Shown: positions 23,782 through 32,513 of the stretch, in pieces
Position numbering within the stretch: position 1 is the stretch's first letter
Layout: each line of letters opens with the position of its first letter
Assembly (NCBI GenBank): GCA_919902495.1
Contig: CAKKRC010000006.1
Coordinates: 1 to 32,513, forward strand
Length of the DNA: 32,513 bases
Reading direction: 5' to 3'
Source of the DNA: Nitrospiria bacterium
GTDB taxonomy: Bacteria; Nitrospirota; UBA9217
Notes under the pieces: model-generated
The model's input: only the letters and a program-made list of their open reading frames with translations
Database searches by the model: none
Told to the model about the DNA's origin: nothing
Position numbers and translations under genes: made by a program

Positions 23782-25131
23782 TCAGCCGATATATTTTCTG
23801 ACCAGCTCCGCCAGTTCGTCGGCGTACCGCTTGATCTCGGTCACCTCATCGCCCTCGAGCATGATGCGGAGCTTGAGCTCGGTCCCTGAATAGCGGATGA
23901 GCATACGTCCGGTGCCTTCGAGCGTCTTCTCGATCGCGGCTATGCGCTGCGCGAGCTCCGGGATGGACGCAAGATCGCGCTTTTCCTTCACCTTCACGTT
24001 CACGAGGACCTGGGGATAGGTGCGCATGCAGGCGGCAAGCTCCGACAGGGGTTTCCCGTCCTGTTTCATGATGGAGACGATCTGCAGGGCGGTGATGAGC
24101 CCGTCGCCGGTGGTGTTATGGTCCAGGAAGATCAGGTGACCGGATTGCTCGCCTCCCAGGTTATACCCGCCATCGAGCATCTGCTCCATGACGTACCGGT
24201 CTCCCACGGCAGCGCGGACAAGCCTGCCGCCGGCCTCCCGGAGGGCGAGCTCGAGGCCGAGGTTGCTCATGACCGTCGCCACGAGGGTATTGTGCTTGAG
24301 CCGGCCCTGCCGGATCATATGGAGGGCGCAGATGGCCATAACGGCGTCCCCGTCAACGACCTTCCCGTTCTCATCGCACAGGATGACGCGGTCGGCGTCC
24401 CCGTCATAGGCGAGGCCGATGTGCGCCCGGTTGGCGATCACGGCCCGGGAGATCACTTCGGGATGGAGCGAACCGCATCCCTGGTTGATGTTCATGCCGT
24501 TCGGCTGATCATACAGCGAGATGACGTCGGCGCCCAGTTCCAGCAGGATGCGCGGGCCGATCTTGTAGGCGGCGCCGTTCGCCGAGTCCACCACCACCCG
24601 GAGCCCGGTGAGGTCCATGCCGCGGGGGAGGGAGGATTTTACATATTCATTATACCGTCCGATTGCGTCATCGATCCTGACGGCCTTGCCGATCTCGGAG
24701 GCCGTGGGGCGGATGGCGTCGATGGCGCCCGAGAAGATGAGCTCCTCCATCCTGGCCTCCAGCGCGTCGGGAAGCTTGAAGCCGTCACGGCCGAAGAACT
24801 TGATGCCGTTGTCCTCGTAGGGATTGTGGGAGGCGGAGATGACCACGCCCGCGTCAGCCCGCAGACTGCGGGTCAGGAACGCGATGCCCGGCGTGGGGAC
24901 CGGGCCCACGAGCAGTACGTCGATGCCCATGGAGCAGAGCCCGCTGGTGAGGGCGCTTTCGATCATGTAGCCGGAGAGGCGCGTGTCCTTCCCGATCACG
25001 ACGCGGTGGCGCCGCGAGGAATCACGGAAGACATGGGCAGCCGCCCTCCCGATGCGCATCGCCATCTCCGAGGTCATGGGGTCCTGGTTGGCGACCCCCC
25101 GGACACCGTCGGTGCCGAAGAGCTTTCTCAT
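23782..25131 (-). CDS. glmM: Phosphoglucosamine mutase
   Basis: GlmM interconverts glucosamine-6-phosphate and glucosamine-1-phosphate on the route to UDP-GlcNAc for peptidoglycan and LPS. The 449-residue protein is standard length. It has the N-terminal [12 protein letters not shown], catalytic phosphoserine Ser101 in ISASHNP, the metal loop DGDADR and the sugar-binding GGEQSGH. Its ATG overlaps the cdaR stop by 4 bp (ATGA), with AAGGAG inside cdaR, so the two are translationally coupled. In Firmicutes GlmM is known to bind and restrain CdaA, and the gene order here is the same. Confidence 0.97.
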   Translation of the reverse strand: MRKLFGTDGVRGVANQDPMTSEMAMRIGRAAAHVFRDSSRRHRVVIGKDTRLSGYMIESALTSGLCSMGIDVLLVGPVPTPGIAFLTRSLRADAGVVISASHNPYEDNGIKFFGRDGFKLPDALEARMEELIFSGAIDAIRPTASEIGKAVRIDDAIGRYNEYVKSSLPRGMDLTGLRVVVDSANGAAYKIGPRILLELGADVISLYDQPNGMNINQGCGSLHPEVISRAVIANRAHIGLAYDGDADRVILCDENGKVVDGDAVMAICALHMIRQGRLKHNTLVATVMSNLGLELALREAGGRLVRAAVGDRYVMEQMLDGGYNLGGEQSGHLIFLDHNTTGDGLITALQIVSIMKQDGKPLSELAACMRTYPQVLVNVKVKEKRDLASIPELAQRIAAIEKTLEGTGRMLIRYSGTELKLRIMLEGDEVTEIKRYADELAELVRKYIG

Positions 25132-25784
25132 GGGCGCTCCTTCTGAATGCCGATATGGATGTGTATGTCCTGCTCGATGATCTTTACCGGTTTTCCGCGG
25201 TAGTCGATCCGTGGATCGACCGTGGCTGGTTCCTTCATCCCGGTAATATCGATGGGCATGGTTTGGAGCGCGGTCAGTGCCCCGAGGGAGCCCAGCGGGC
25301 CCTCGAGGGTGAGCCGGGGCGGAGAAACGGAAACGTTCCCGAGCCGGTACCCCGCTGCCGGCGTCCCGGTGAGGACCGGCTTCAGGCGGATGGTCTTGCG
25401 GACGATCCGGTCAAGCTTCACGGTGATCTCGTAGGGCGAGAGATGGGTCACTATGACCCCGGAGGGCTTCCGGATGTCATCGGGCGAGATACGGATGATG
25501 TTCTCGCCTTCCTTGCCGAGGGAAAGGTCGACAGCACCCACTACTTTTTTTCCGGTGGCGATATCGCGGAGGGCCCGCTCCTGGCCCTGGAAGCGCGCTT
25601 CTACGGTTCCCGGCACGTCTCCCACAACGGCCATTCCCTGGGGTATGTTGCGGAGCTCGAGCGGCACGGTAAGCGACATCTCGGTCTTGCCTTTCGAGGT
25701 GACATAGAACCAGAGGCTCACGGCGAGGAGCAGGGACGCGAGCTTGATGGGCCAGTTCTCGAAGAATATCCTGCGCAGGTCCAT
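25128..25784 (-). CDS. cdaR: YbbR/CdaR-like regulator of the diadenylate cyclase
   Basis: The 218-residue protein has one membrane anchor (about 12-30, [18 protein letters not shown]) and about two YbbR-like beta-domains outside the membrane ([13 protein letters not shown] and later [15 protein letters not shown]). CdaR modulates CdaA in Bacillus and Listeria. Here it starts one base after the cdaA stop, with GGAGG directly before it. It is shorter than the four-domain Firmicute proteins, as is common outside that phylum. Confidence 0.85.
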   Translation of the reverse strand: MDLRRIFFENWPIKLASLLLAVSLWFYVTSKGKTEMSLTVPLELRNIPQGMAVVGDVPGTVEARFQGQERALRDIATGKKVVGAVDLSLGKEGENIIRISPDDIRKPSGVIVTHLSPYEITVKLDRIVRKTIRLKPVLTGTPAAGYRLGNVSVSPPRLTLEGPLGSLGALTALQTMPIDITGMKEPATVDPRIDYRGKPVKIIEQDIHIHIGIQKERP

Positions 25785-25785
25785 G

Positions 25786-26583
25786 TTATGTCCTCCGCTC
25801 CTGCTTCTGCCGCGCGAAGAGGTCCGAGATCGTTGTCCGGAGCTTCGGGGCGTCCAGGTTGGGCTCGATCACGCCGTTGATGACCACCGAGATCTCGCCG
25901 GTCTCCTCCGATACCACCACGACCACGGCGTCCGTTTCCTCGGTGAGGCCCACGGCCGCGCGGTGCCGGGTCCCGAGGGTCTTGGCGATGTTCGGCGAGA
26001 GCGTCAGCGGCAGGAAGCATCCCGCCGAGGTGATGCGTCCGTTCCGGATGATGGTCGCGCCGTCGTGGATGGGTGAATAGGGGAGGAAGATGCTCGTCAG
26101 GATCTCCTTCGATACCCGGGCGTCCAGGTTCGTTCCCATCTCCACGATGGTCGTCAGGTCCGTTTCCCGTTCGAGCACAAGGAGAGCGCCGATCCGCTTG
26201 TTCGCCATGGATACCGACGCCTTGACGATCTCCTCGATGAATTTCGAGCTTTCCACCGGCGAGAGCGACCTGAAAAAGCGGCGCTCGCCCATCTGGGCAA
26301 GGGCCCGGCGGATCTCGGGCTGGAACAGGATGACCGCGGCGATGACGATCTGCGACCAGAAGCTGTGGATCAGCCAGTCGAGGGTGTAGAACTCCAGGGC
26401 CTGTGACGCGACGAACACGATGACGATGAGCCCGATGCCCAGAAGCATCTGGAACGCGCGGGTCCCCTTGATGATCAGGAGGAGGCGATAGCAGATATAG
26501 TAGACCAGCGCGATATCAACGGTATCCTGGAACCACCGGTAATTCGCCAGAGACTCATGTATTTCGGTGAAGGTGGTGAACAT
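25786..26583 (-). CDS. cdaA: Diadenylate cyclase CdaA (c-di-AMP synthase)
   Basis: CdaA makes cyclic di-AMP from two ATP. The 265-residue protein has three N-terminal membrane helices (about 23-95) and a DAC domain (about 100-260) with both signature motifs: DGA (174-176, in SPIHDGATIIRNGR) and RHR (206-208, in TLGTRHRAAVG). It heads the cdaA-cdaR-glmM block. c-di-AMP controls potassium and osmolyte balance in known hosts. No c-di-AMP phosphodiesterase is in the window. Confidence 0.95.
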   Translation of the reverse strand: MFTTFTEIHESLANYRWFQDTVDIALVYYICYRLLLIIKGTRAFQMLLGIGLIVIVFVASQALEFYTLDWLIHSFWSQIVIAAVILFQPEIRRALAQMGERRFFRSLSPVESSKFIEEIVKASVSMANKRIGALLVLERETDLTTIVEMGTNLDARVSKEILTSIFLPYSPIHDGATIIRNGRITSAGCFLPLTLSPNIAKTLGTRHRAAVGLTEETDAVVVVVSEETGEISVVINGVIEPNLDAPKLRTTISDLFARQKQERRT

Positions 26584-26589
26584 GGTTTC

Positions 26590-26715
26590 TCGGAAATTCC
26601 AATTCTCAAATCACAAATCCCAAATAAGCACCAATGACCAAAATAGGAAACGTATTGTATGTTGGAGTTTGGGATTTATTTGTTAATTGGTGCTTGGAAC
26701 TTGGTGCTTCGCTTT
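26590..26715. repeat. AT-rich mosaic repeat between folP and cdaA
   Basis: AAATCCCAAATAAGCACCAAT on one side and TTTGGGATTT, AATTGGTGCTTGG on the other are the pieces of a common intergenic mosaic repeat in both orientations. It is far more AT-rich than its surroundings and reaches into the 3' end of folP, whose last residues (VPSTN) and stop it encodes. Confidence 0.6.
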
Positions 26716-27849
26716 CACGATCGCATCGGTCATGCGCGCCACCTTCGACATGTGTCCCACGTCATGCACCCGGACGATCCGGGCGCCGCGCTGGATGCCG
26801 AGGGCCACGGTGGCCGCGGTACCTTCGATCCTGCCCTTCGGGTCCGCGATGTCCAGGACCGTCCCGATAAAACGCTTCCGCGACGTCCCGAGGACGATGG
26901 GGAACCCCAGGGCGCGGAACTCGTCCAGTCGCTCCAGGATGGTAAGGTTGTGTTCCAGGGTCTTTCCGAATCCGATCCCGGGGTCGATCATGATCCTGTC
27001 CCGGCCAATGCCCGCCTGCAGGGCGATGGCTGCACTTTCGTCGAGGTATTCCATGATCTCGTCGATGACATCGCCGTAGACGGGGTTCACCTGCATGTCC
27101 CGCGGCGTTCCCTTGATGTGCATGATCACCACTGCTGCCCCGTAAACCGCGATGGTGTGCGCCATGTCGGGCGAAAAGTGGAGGCCGCTTATGTCATTCA
27201 CGATGGACGCGCCCGCTGCAAGGGCCTTTTTTGCCACCGATGACTTATACGTATCGACCGAGATCGGCGCCCTAAGGTCGTTCGAAAGACGTTCGATGAC
27301 CGGGATGATCCGATTCACTTCCTCCTCTTCAGTTAGGGGTTCCGCGCCGGGCCGCGTGGATTCGCCGCCGATGTCAATGATGTCCGCCCCCTGGAAGACC
27401 ATCTCCCGGGCGTGTTCCAGGGCGGCACCCTGTTCAGCGTACTGACCGCCGTCGGAAAAGGAGTCCGGGGTCACGTTCAGGATGCCCATGATGTGCGTGC
27501 GGCCGCCGAGGTCGAGGATCTTCCCCCTGCAGTCAATCTTATAATCCGAGCGCAGATAGTTGTCAAGCAGAGACTCGATCGCCTGCGCGATACTGGCGGG
27601 GATCCGGGGTTCGCGGGCGAGAAGAGGGAAAAGAAGCCTAAGCTGATCGGGGGTGCCGGTCAGTACGAGCTCGCTGACCGGATCAACGGCGCATTCCCGA
27701 CTTGACAAAGAAATAGGAGCAGGGTAATGGCCTGCTCCTATCTGTGGTGATCGGATACACGTTACAAGGGCTGCCGTCTGGTCGGCGGTAAGCCCCTTCA
27801 GGGTTATGGCGAGGGCCCCGTGGCCGGAGATCCGGAGAACAGGCCCCAT
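26683..27849 (-). CDS. folP: Dihydropteroate synthase
   Basis: DHPS joins p-aminobenzoate to the pterin diphosphate in folate synthesis and is the sulfonamide target. The catalytic TIM-barrel spans about residues 115-380 with MGILNVTPDSFSDGG, IDIGGESTRPGA, VNDISG, IDPGIGFGKT and LGTSRKRFIG. At 388 residues it is about 100 longer than E. coli FolP; the extra N-terminal part (1-105) is of unknown role. TAGGAGA precedes the start, nine bases after the ftsH stop. Its C-terminal residues lie in a dispersed repeat. Confidence 0.95.
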   Translation of the reverse strand: MGPVLRISGHGALAITLKGLTADQTAALVTCIRSPQIGAGHYPAPISLSSRECAVDPVSELVLTGTPDQLRLLFPLLAREPRIPASIAQAIESLLDNYLRSDYKIDCRGKILDLGGRTHIMGILNVTPDSFSDGGQYAEQGAALEHAREMVFQGADIIDIGGESTRPGAEPLTEEEEVNRIIPVIERLSNDLRAPISVDTYKSSVAKKALAAGASIVNDISGLHFSPDMAHTIAVYGAAVVIMHIKGTPRDMQVNPVYGDVIDEIMEYLDESAAIALQAGIGRDRIMIDPGIGFGKTLEHNLTILERLDEFRALGFPIVLGTSRKRFIGTVLDIADPKGRIEGTAATVALGIQRGARIVRVHDVGHMSKVARMTDAIVKAKHQVPSTN

Positions 27850-27858
27850 ACTATTCTC

Positions 27859-29655
27859 CTACGCCACCGCAGGCGTGTGGTTTACGATCGCGTCGATTTC
27901 TACGGCGTCGAGGGTCTCTTTTTCCAGCAACGCTGTTGCCAGTCCGTGGAGCGCGTCCGCACGGTCCTGGATCAGTTTCTTGGCCCGGTGGAAGTTGTCC
28001 ATGACGATACGCTTTACTTCCTTGTCGATCTCGACGGCCGTATGTTCGCTGTAGTCGCGGTGCTGGGCGATCTCGCGGCCGAGGAATATCGCCTCTTCCT
28101 TCTTGCCGTAGGAAAGCGGCCCCATGGAGTCGCTCATGCCCCATTCGCAGACCATCTTCCTCGCGAGGGTCGTTGCCCGCTCGAGGTCGTTGCCCGCGCC
28201 GGTGGTCATGTGCTGGAGCGCTATCTCTTCAGCGGCCCGGCCGCCGAGCAGGATCGCGATGTTGTTCAGCAAATGCTCACGGTCGTAGGAATACCGGTCG
28301 GCCGTGGGGAGCTGGAGCGTGACGCCCAGCGCCATGCCGCGCGGGATGATCGACACCTTGTGCACCGGGTCGGTCCCGGGAATAAGCCTCGCGACCAGGG
28401 TATGGCCCGCTTCATGATACGCCGTGTTCTTCTTTTCCTCGTCGCTGATCAGCATGGACTTGCGTTCGAGGCCCATGAGGATCTTGTCCTTGGCCCGGTC
28501 GAAGTCGTCGTTCTCGACCTGCGTTTTGCCCAGCCTGCCGGCAAGAAGCGCCGCTTCGTTCACCAGGTTCGCCAGTTCCGCGCCGGACAGGCCCGGGGTG
28601 CCGCGCGCGATGGATTCGATGTCCACATGCGGGGCGAGCTTGATCTTCTTCGTATGCACCTTCAGCACGCCGATCCTTCCGTTCAGGTCGGGCCTCGGGA
28701 GCACCACCATGCGGTCGAACCTGCCCGGCCGAAGGAGCGCCGGGTCGAGCACGTCGGGACGGTTCGTTGCCGCCACCAGGATGACCCCGTCGTTCGACTC
28801 AAAGCCGTCCATTTCGACGAGGAGCTGGTTCAGGGTCTGTTCACGCTCGTCATGGCCGCCGCCGAGGCCCGCGCCGCGATGCCTGCCCACGGCATCGATC
28901 TCGTCGATGAAGATGATGCAGGGCGCGTTCTTCTTGCCCTGCTCGAAGAGGTCACGGACACGCGAAGCGCCGACGCCGACGAACATCTCCACGAAGTCAG
29001 AGCCGCTGATCGAGAGGAACGGCACGCCTGCTTCTCCCGCGATGGCGCGCGCCAGGAGCGTCTTGCCGGTGCCCGGAGGGCCGACGAGCAGCACGCCCTT
29101 GGGGATCTTGCCGCCGAGCTTCTGGAACTTCTGCGGGTCCTTCAGGATCTCGATGATCTCCTGGACCTCCACTTTTGCCTCATCCATGCCGGCAACTTCG
29201 CTGAAGGTCACCTTCTTGGAGCTCTCGTTCAGGAGCTTGGCCTTGCTCTTGCCGAAGGACATGGCCTTGTTGCCGCCCATCTGCATGTTCCGGACGATGA
29301 ACATGAACCAGAAGACCATGAGGATAAGGGGCGCCCAGACCACCAGAAAATTATACCAGGCGGATTCCTTCATCTGTTCGGCGTTGACCTTGACCCCCCG
29401 TCCCCGGAGCTCCTTGACGAGGTCCGGGTAATCGGGAAGGACCGTCTTGAATGACTTTCCGGTCTTGTAGTTGCCGGCCAGTTCAGGTCCCTTGATGGTG
29501 ACGTCGTTCACCTCGCCCTTCTCCACCTTGTCCATGAACTCGCTGAAGGGGAGCAGCATCACCGTAGGGGCGATGGGGTTGAACAGATTGAAGACCAGCA
29601 CTGAGATCACGACGAACAGCAGGATCAGTGCTATATTCTTATACATTGCGCTCAC
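27859..29655 (-). CDS. ftsH: ATP-dependent zinc metalloprotease FtsH
   Basis: FtsH is an inner-membrane AAA+ protease that degrades misfolded membrane proteins and regulators. The 598-residue protein has two membrane segments (about 6-26 and 103-121), Walker A GPPGTGKT (192-199), Walker [10 protein letters not shown] (about 247-255), the second region of homology ([20 protein letters not shown]) and the zinc site HEAGH (414-418). The GTG at 29655 is chosen because AGGAGG lies nine bases before it; an ATG three codons later would be too far from this site. The C-terminal tail is shorter than in E. coli (644). Confidence 0.97.
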   Translation of the reverse strand: MSAMYKNIALILLFVVISVLVFNLFNPIAPTVMLLPFSEFMDKVEKGEVNDVTIKGPELAGNYKTGKSFKTVLPDYPDLVKELRGRGVKVNAEQMKESAWYNFLVVWAPLILMVFWFMFIVRNMQMGGNKAMSFGKSKAKLLNESSKKVTFSEVAGMDEAKVEVQEIIEILKDPQKFQKLGGKIPKGVLLVGPPGTGKTLLARAIAGEAGVPFLSISGSDFVEMFVGVGASRVRDLFEQGKKNAPCIIFIDEIDAVGRHRGAGLGGGHDEREQTLNQLLVEMDGFESNDGVILVAATNRPDVLDPALLRPGRFDRMVVLPRPDLNGRIGVLKVHTKKIKLAPHVDIESIARGTPGLSGAELANLVNEAALLAGRLGKTQVENDDFDRAKDKILMGLERKSMLISDEEKKNTAYHEAGHTLVARLIPGTDPVHKVSIIPRGMALGVTLQLPTADRYSYDREHLLNNIAILLGGRAAEEIALQHMTTGAGNDLERATTLARKMVCEWGMSDSMGPLSYGKKEEAIFLGREIAQHRDYSEHTAVEIDKEVKRIVMDNFHRAKKLIQDRADALHGLATALLEKETLDAVEIDAIVNHTPAVA

Positions 29656-29697
29656 TGATTGAAACCTCCTACCTGAATGTAATGCGTTAAGTTTTTC

Positions 29698-29727
29698 ATA
29701 TTAACATATTCCACGGGCGCCTTACAA
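29698..29727 (-). promoter_or_regulatory. Possible promoter upstream of ftsH
   Basis: On the minus strand TTGTAA (29722-29727), an 18-bp spacer and TAATAT (29698-29703) form a moderate promoter in the AT-rich gap between hpt and ftsH. It would let ftsH and downstream genes be expressed independently of tilS-hpt. Confidence 0.35.
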
Positions 29728-29732
29728 CAGCT

Positions 29733-30278
29733 TTATCCCCGGGTCCCGTCACGTTCGTCATGCGGCAGCACGGCGATGTACGGCAGGTTGCGGTACCGGT
29801 CCTGGTAATCAAGGCCGTATCCGACCACATACTTGTTCGGGATGCGGAATCCCGCGTAGTCCGCCTCGATCTGCACCTTCCGGCGGTCCGGCTTGTCCAG
29901 CAGCACGCAGACCTTCAGGGAGGCAGGCCCCCGGTCCAGCAGCATCTTTTTAAGATAGTCGATGGTCACGCCGGAGTCCATGATGTCCTCCACGAGCAGG
30001 ACGTCCTTGCCCCGGATGTCCTCCTTCATGTCCGCGAGCATCGTGACGGGGCTGCTGCCCTTGGACGCGGAACTGGTGCAATGGATGAAGTCCATCCGAA
30101 CCGAGATCCGGAGCGAACGGAGCAGGTCGGACATGAAGAAGAGCGCACCTTTGAGCACGCCGACGACGAGCAGGTCCTTCTCGGCGTATTCCGTCGAGAT
30201 GCGGGACCCAAGCTCCTGGATCTTCCGCTGGATCTCCTCGCGGGTGAAGAGCGGTTTCCCGAAATCTATTCCTACCAT
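29733..30278 (-). CDS. hpt: Hypoxanthine phosphoribosyltransferase
   Basis: Hpt converts hypoxanthine or guanine plus PRPP into IMP or GMP. The 181-residue protein is normal length and has the PRPP-binding motif VLLVEDIMDSGVTIDYL, the flexible-loop region MDFIHCTSSASKGSS and the C-terminal DYAGFRIPNKYVVGYGLDY. GGGAGGAAG precedes the start. It sits between tilS and ftsH, the tilS-hpt-ftsH order found widely in bacteria. It could process purines imported by the permease at 15254. Confidence 0.95.
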   Translation of the reverse strand: MVGIDFGKPLFTREEIQRKIQELGSRISTEYAEKDLLVVGVLKGALFFMSDLLRSLRISVRMDFIHCTSSASKGSSPVTMLADMKEDIRGKDVLLVEDIMDSGVTIDYLKKMLLDRGPASLKVCVLLDKPDRRKVQIEADYAGFRIPNKYVVGYGLDYQDRYRNLPYIAVLPHDERDGTRG

Positions 30279-30360
30279 TACTTCCTCCCTGATGATCTAT
30301 TCGATAGAAAGAATTTGACCGCGGACCCATACGGCTGAATAGGTAAGGGCGGCCGTCCGG

Positions 30361-30390
30361 ATGAGGGCAACCACTCAGGGTTGCCCCTAC
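30361..30390. repeat. GTAGGGGC-type palindromic repeat overlapping the tilS stop
   Basis: GGGCAACC (30365-30372) and GGTTGCCC (30379-30386) form an 8-bp stem; read on the minus strand the unit begins GTAGGGGCAACC. The TAG of this start is the tilS stop codon (30387-30389). Confidence 0.65.
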
Positions 30391-31799
30391 GTTGTATTCC
30401 GCACCGTCACGACCAGCACCTTCTTCGTCCCCGGTCCCGGCAGGAAACGACCATCGGTCCGCATGCCCATGATCCAGACCACGTCCTGATCGGTTGCCAG
30501 CAGGGGAGCGGCGTTCCGTCTCATCTTTGGTACCTTCTCGTCCACAAAGTAGTCCTGGAGCTTCTTGCTCCTGCCGCCCATCCCGGCAGGGCAGAACCGG
30601 TCGCCCGGCCGTCTGTTCCGCAGGTATAAAGGCAGCGACATCTTATCATAATCATATACCGCCTGCCAGAGATAATTTCCCCCGTCTGCGCCGGGATCGG
30701 GAAGGGTATCCAGGATGACGGTCTCTATGACCAGGCTGGCAGCGGGGACAACGGTCTCTCCGGGGACGGACAACAGGACGCAGAAGGCTGTCTCCTGCTC
30801 TCGAACTCGAATGATCAGGTCGTCATATTCCCGCTGCAGGAACAGCCCGCCGGGAACCTCCATGCTCCTGCCGCTCTGTGCCTCCGCCATGAAGCCAAGG
30901 GCCTCTTCCGTCCTTATCCAGGAATGCTCGATGGTGTCATCGCCGGCCGCGAGTTCAATGGCCTTTCTCAGGACCCGTCGTCGGAGCGCGGGCAGGAGAT
31001 CGTTGAACGGTGCACGCCGGATATGGACGGCATCTCCTTCCGCGAAGAGGACCGTTCGCAGGATCCCCGTGAGCGTCGCCTCCATGGCCTCGTTCTCGCC
31101 CCGGAGCAGGTCAGCCTCGGCTGCGAGGGCTTCTACGATGCGGGGGTTGAACCGTTCGAGGACCGGAAGCACTTCATGACGGACGCGGTTCCGGGTGTAT
31201 ACCGGTTCTCGGTTGGACGGATCGGTCCGAAAATCGATCCTTTGACGCTGCAGATATGCCAGGACCTCGTCGCGGGTTGTGCCGATGAGCGGTCTGATGA
31301 TGTTCTCACGCACCGGCGGGATGGCGGAAAGCCCTGACATGCCCGCCCCACGGACAAGCCTCATGAGAAGCGTCTCTGCCTGATCGTTCGCTGTGTGTCC
31401 GAGCGCAATGCGATGGGAACCTGTGGCCTTTGCGCATTCCCGGAGGAACGTGTATCGCACCTCTCGCGCGCCTGCCTGTGCCGACAGGCCACGCTCGGCG
31501 CAGTACGCGGGGACATCGCGGCTGTCGACGGTCGCGGCGATCCCGAGGTCCTTTGCCAGCCCTTCAACGAACAGTGCTTCTTCGGCGGATCCCTGCCCCC
31601 GGAACCGGTGGTCCAGGTGGGCCACGTGAATCGTCAGTTCGAGGTCGTTCGCCAAAGCACTGAGGATGTTCAGGAGGCAGACCGAGTCCGGCCCGCCTGA
31701 GACCGCCACGACAACCTTGTCGCCGGGAGTGAGCATGCGGTACCGTTCGATGGTCTTCCTGATCTTTCCGACGAACTGATCATTCTGCGGCACGGTCAT
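30387..31799 (-). CDS. tilS: tRNA(Ile)-lysidine synthase
   Basis: TilS converts the wobble C of the CAU anticodon of tRNA-Ile2 to lysidine, changing its reading from AUG to AUA. The 470-residue protein has the PP-loop SGGPDS (34-39), LDHRFRGQGSAEEALFVEGL, the LGHTANDQAETLLMRLVRGAG segment and a C-terminal substrate-binding part (RNRRPGDRFCPAGMGGRSKK). It is a full-length three-domain form. The last residue and stop border a dispersed repeat. A tRNA with CAT anticodon lies upstream, but see that entry for its identity. Confidence 0.95.
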   Translation of the reverse strand: MTVPQNDQFVGKIRKTIERYRMLTPGDKVVVAVSGGPDSVCLLNILSALANDLELTIHVAHLDHRFRGQGSAEEALFVEGLAKDLGIAATVDSRDVPAYCAERGLSAQAGAREVRYTFLRECAKATGSHRIALGHTANDQAETLLMRLVRGAGMSGLSAIPPVRENIIRPLIGTTRDEVLAYLQRQRIDFRTDPSNREPVYTRNRVRHEVLPVLERFNPRIVEALAAEADLLRGENEAMEATLTGILRTVLFAEGDAVHIRRAPFNDLLPALRRRVLRKAIELAAGDDTIEHSWIRTEEALGFMAEAQSGRSMEVPGGLFLQREYDDLIIRVREQETAFCVLLSVPGETVVPAASLVIETVILDTLPDPGADGGNYLWQAVYDYDKMSLPLYLRNRRPGDRFCPAGMGGRSKKLQDYFVDEKVPKMRRNAAPLLATDQDVVWIMGMRTDGRFLPGPGTKKVLVVTVRNTT

Positions 31800-31862
31800 C
31801 CTCTGTTCCTTCGCTTGACTGCATCGACCGGTTCGTTGGCCTACCGCGGCTGTTCGCGTCGT

Positions 31863-32405
31863 TCATTGCCGTCTGCTTCCGGTCGGAGAACCGCTCTCCA
31901 TGATCGTCCTGCTCAACCGCTCCCATGATTCGCATCCTTTGCGAAAACCTGTTGGCCGGCCCTGGATGCAGGACTCCCGGTAGTCGGCTGCTGCCGCGTT
32001 AAGGACGCCCAGGCGTTCATAGAGCACACCGCGATTGTACCGCGCGTTCGCATTGTTCGGTTCAATGGTCAGCGCACGGTCGTAATCCTCGGATGCCTTA
32101 CCGGGCCGATGCTGTTCGTCATGGAGGTTTCCCCGGTTCACGAACGCTTCCACCTTTTGCGGATCGAGCTCGATCGCCTTCGAATAATAGTGCAAGGCGG
32201 CATCGAGCTGGAGCTGCTGATGGAAGTACACCCCTGCGTTGTAGAAGACGCGCGCTTTCCCGGGGCTCTGCGCTGTCGCTGCCACCCAGAGGGACGTGCC
32301 GTTCCTCCAGTCGGAGTTCCTGGCCAGGGTGATGCCGGAGCTGATGAGCACGATGGCGAAGATACCGGCACAACCGTATGTCGACATGAGAGATCGAGAA
32401 GGCAT
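31863..32405 (-). CDS. TPR protein, likely C-terminal remnant of a larger membrane protein
   Basis: The 180-residue product has one membrane segment (about 10-28, YGCAGIFAIVLISSGITLAR) followed by NSDWRNGTSLWVAATAQSPGKARVFYNAG-like sequence and three TPR units (VFYNAGVYFHQQLQLDAALH, VEAFVNRGNLHDEQHRPGKA, ANARYNRGVLYERLGVLNAA). The transition from last helix through a WRN..LW segment into TPRs is typical of the C-terminal end of TMTC-like multi-pass membrane proteins of 500-700 residues. Only that end is present. Its start is 33 bp after the tRNA 3' end. It may be a truncated leftover or a true small protein. Confidence 0.7.
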   Translation of the reverse strand: MPSRSLMSTYGCAGIFAIVLISSGITLARNSDWRNGTSLWVAATAQSPGKARVFYNAGVYFHQQLQLDAALHYYSKAIELDPQKVEAFVNRGNLHDEQHRPGKASEDYDRALTIEPNNANARYNRGVLYERLGVLNAAAADYRESCIQGRPTGFRKGCESWERLSRTIMESGSPTGSRRQ

Positions 32406-32437
32406 GCTGTCGTCCTGCGTTGAGGGGAAGGGGAAAA

Positions 32438-32513
32438 TGGTGGCGGTGCAGGGACTCGAACCCCGGACACAGGGATTATGATTCCCCTGCTCTACCAGCT
32501 GAGCTACACCGCC
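32438..32513 (-). tRNA. tRNA-Met (anticodon CAT), CCA encoded
   Basis: The 76-nt gene, read on the minus strand, begins GGCGGTG and ends CACCGCC-A-CCA, with a full 7-bp acceptor stem ending exactly at the window edge. The D-stem is GCTC/GAGC, the anticodon stem GGGGA/TCCCT (one G-T pair) with loop ATCATAA, and the T-loop is TTCGAGT. CAT anticodons also occur in initiator and Ile2 tRNAs. The fully paired first base pair argues against an initiator. The ATCATAA loop and lack of C4-G69/C5-G68 pairs make elongator Met likelier than Ile2. Confidence 0.88.

Noticed and set aside
27820-29454. Long open frame antisense to ftsH (544 codons)
   Set aside because: Shadow of ftsH with no recognisable domain or ribosome binding site.
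32438-32513. Reading the CAT tRNA as tRNA-Ile2, the TilS substrate, because tilS is close
   Set aside because: The C4-G69 and C5-G68 pairs favoured by TilS are absent and the loop looks like elongator Met; proximity alone is weak evidence.

Overview
The window looks like a chromosomal segment of a Gram-negative, GC-rich bacterium. It encodes a lipoprotein, a DUF3187-type outer-membrane protein and a chemoreceptor. The order tilS-hpt-ftsH-folP-cdaA-cdaR-glmM, the c-di-AMP genes and the dispersed GC-rich palindromic repeats fit the Nitrospirota or Desulfobacterota best. That placement is an inference from gene content; there is no phylogenetic marker I can test.

Layout. 1-3.6 kb: the C-terminal half of a chemoreceptor, a cyanase with an apparent signal peptide, a lone receiver protein, and a NarL-type response regulator with two HTH modules. 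Two near-identical dyads lie at the same distance from -10 hexamers in this segment. 3.8-7.8 kb: a short promoter-to-terminator unit with a tRNA-like 3' half, then an RhlE-type RNA helicase, a NodI/NodJ-like ABC exporter and a nitroreductase. 7.9-15.2 kb: an accessory segment with two different VapBC toxin-antitoxin pairs, a lipoprotein, two unusual ORFs separated by a sequence resembling an integron attC site, and a large exported TPR-CHAT (caspase-like) protein. 15.2-20.7 kb: a purine permease, a DUF559 nuclease gene bounded by palindromic repeats, a small membrane protein, a GYD protein, a DUF3187 protein, a CooT-like metal-binding protein and a LysR regulator.

20.7-32.5 kb: all genes are on the minus strand. 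Reading in the direction of transcription: tRNA-Met(CAT), a TPR protein, tilS, hpt, ftsH, folP, cdaA, cdaR, glmM, a small two-repeat protein and comEC. The tight spacing from ftsH to glmM suggests co-transcription. It links protein quality control, folate synthesis, c-di-AMP signalling and cell-wall precursor synthesis.

Most interesting points: (1) an exported cyanase whose mature part lines up with the E. coli enzyme at a constant offset of 24; (2) a pair of 7-2-7 dyad promoters with identical 23-bp spacing to the -10, next to a tandem-HTH response regulator; (3) a DUF559 nuclease gene whose borders, including its stop codon, lie in a repeat family, resembling a REP/RAYT arrangement; (4) an attC-like site and a second truncated copy flanking a cassette-like ORF, with no integrase in view; (5) repeats that supply the stop codons of three unrelated genes.
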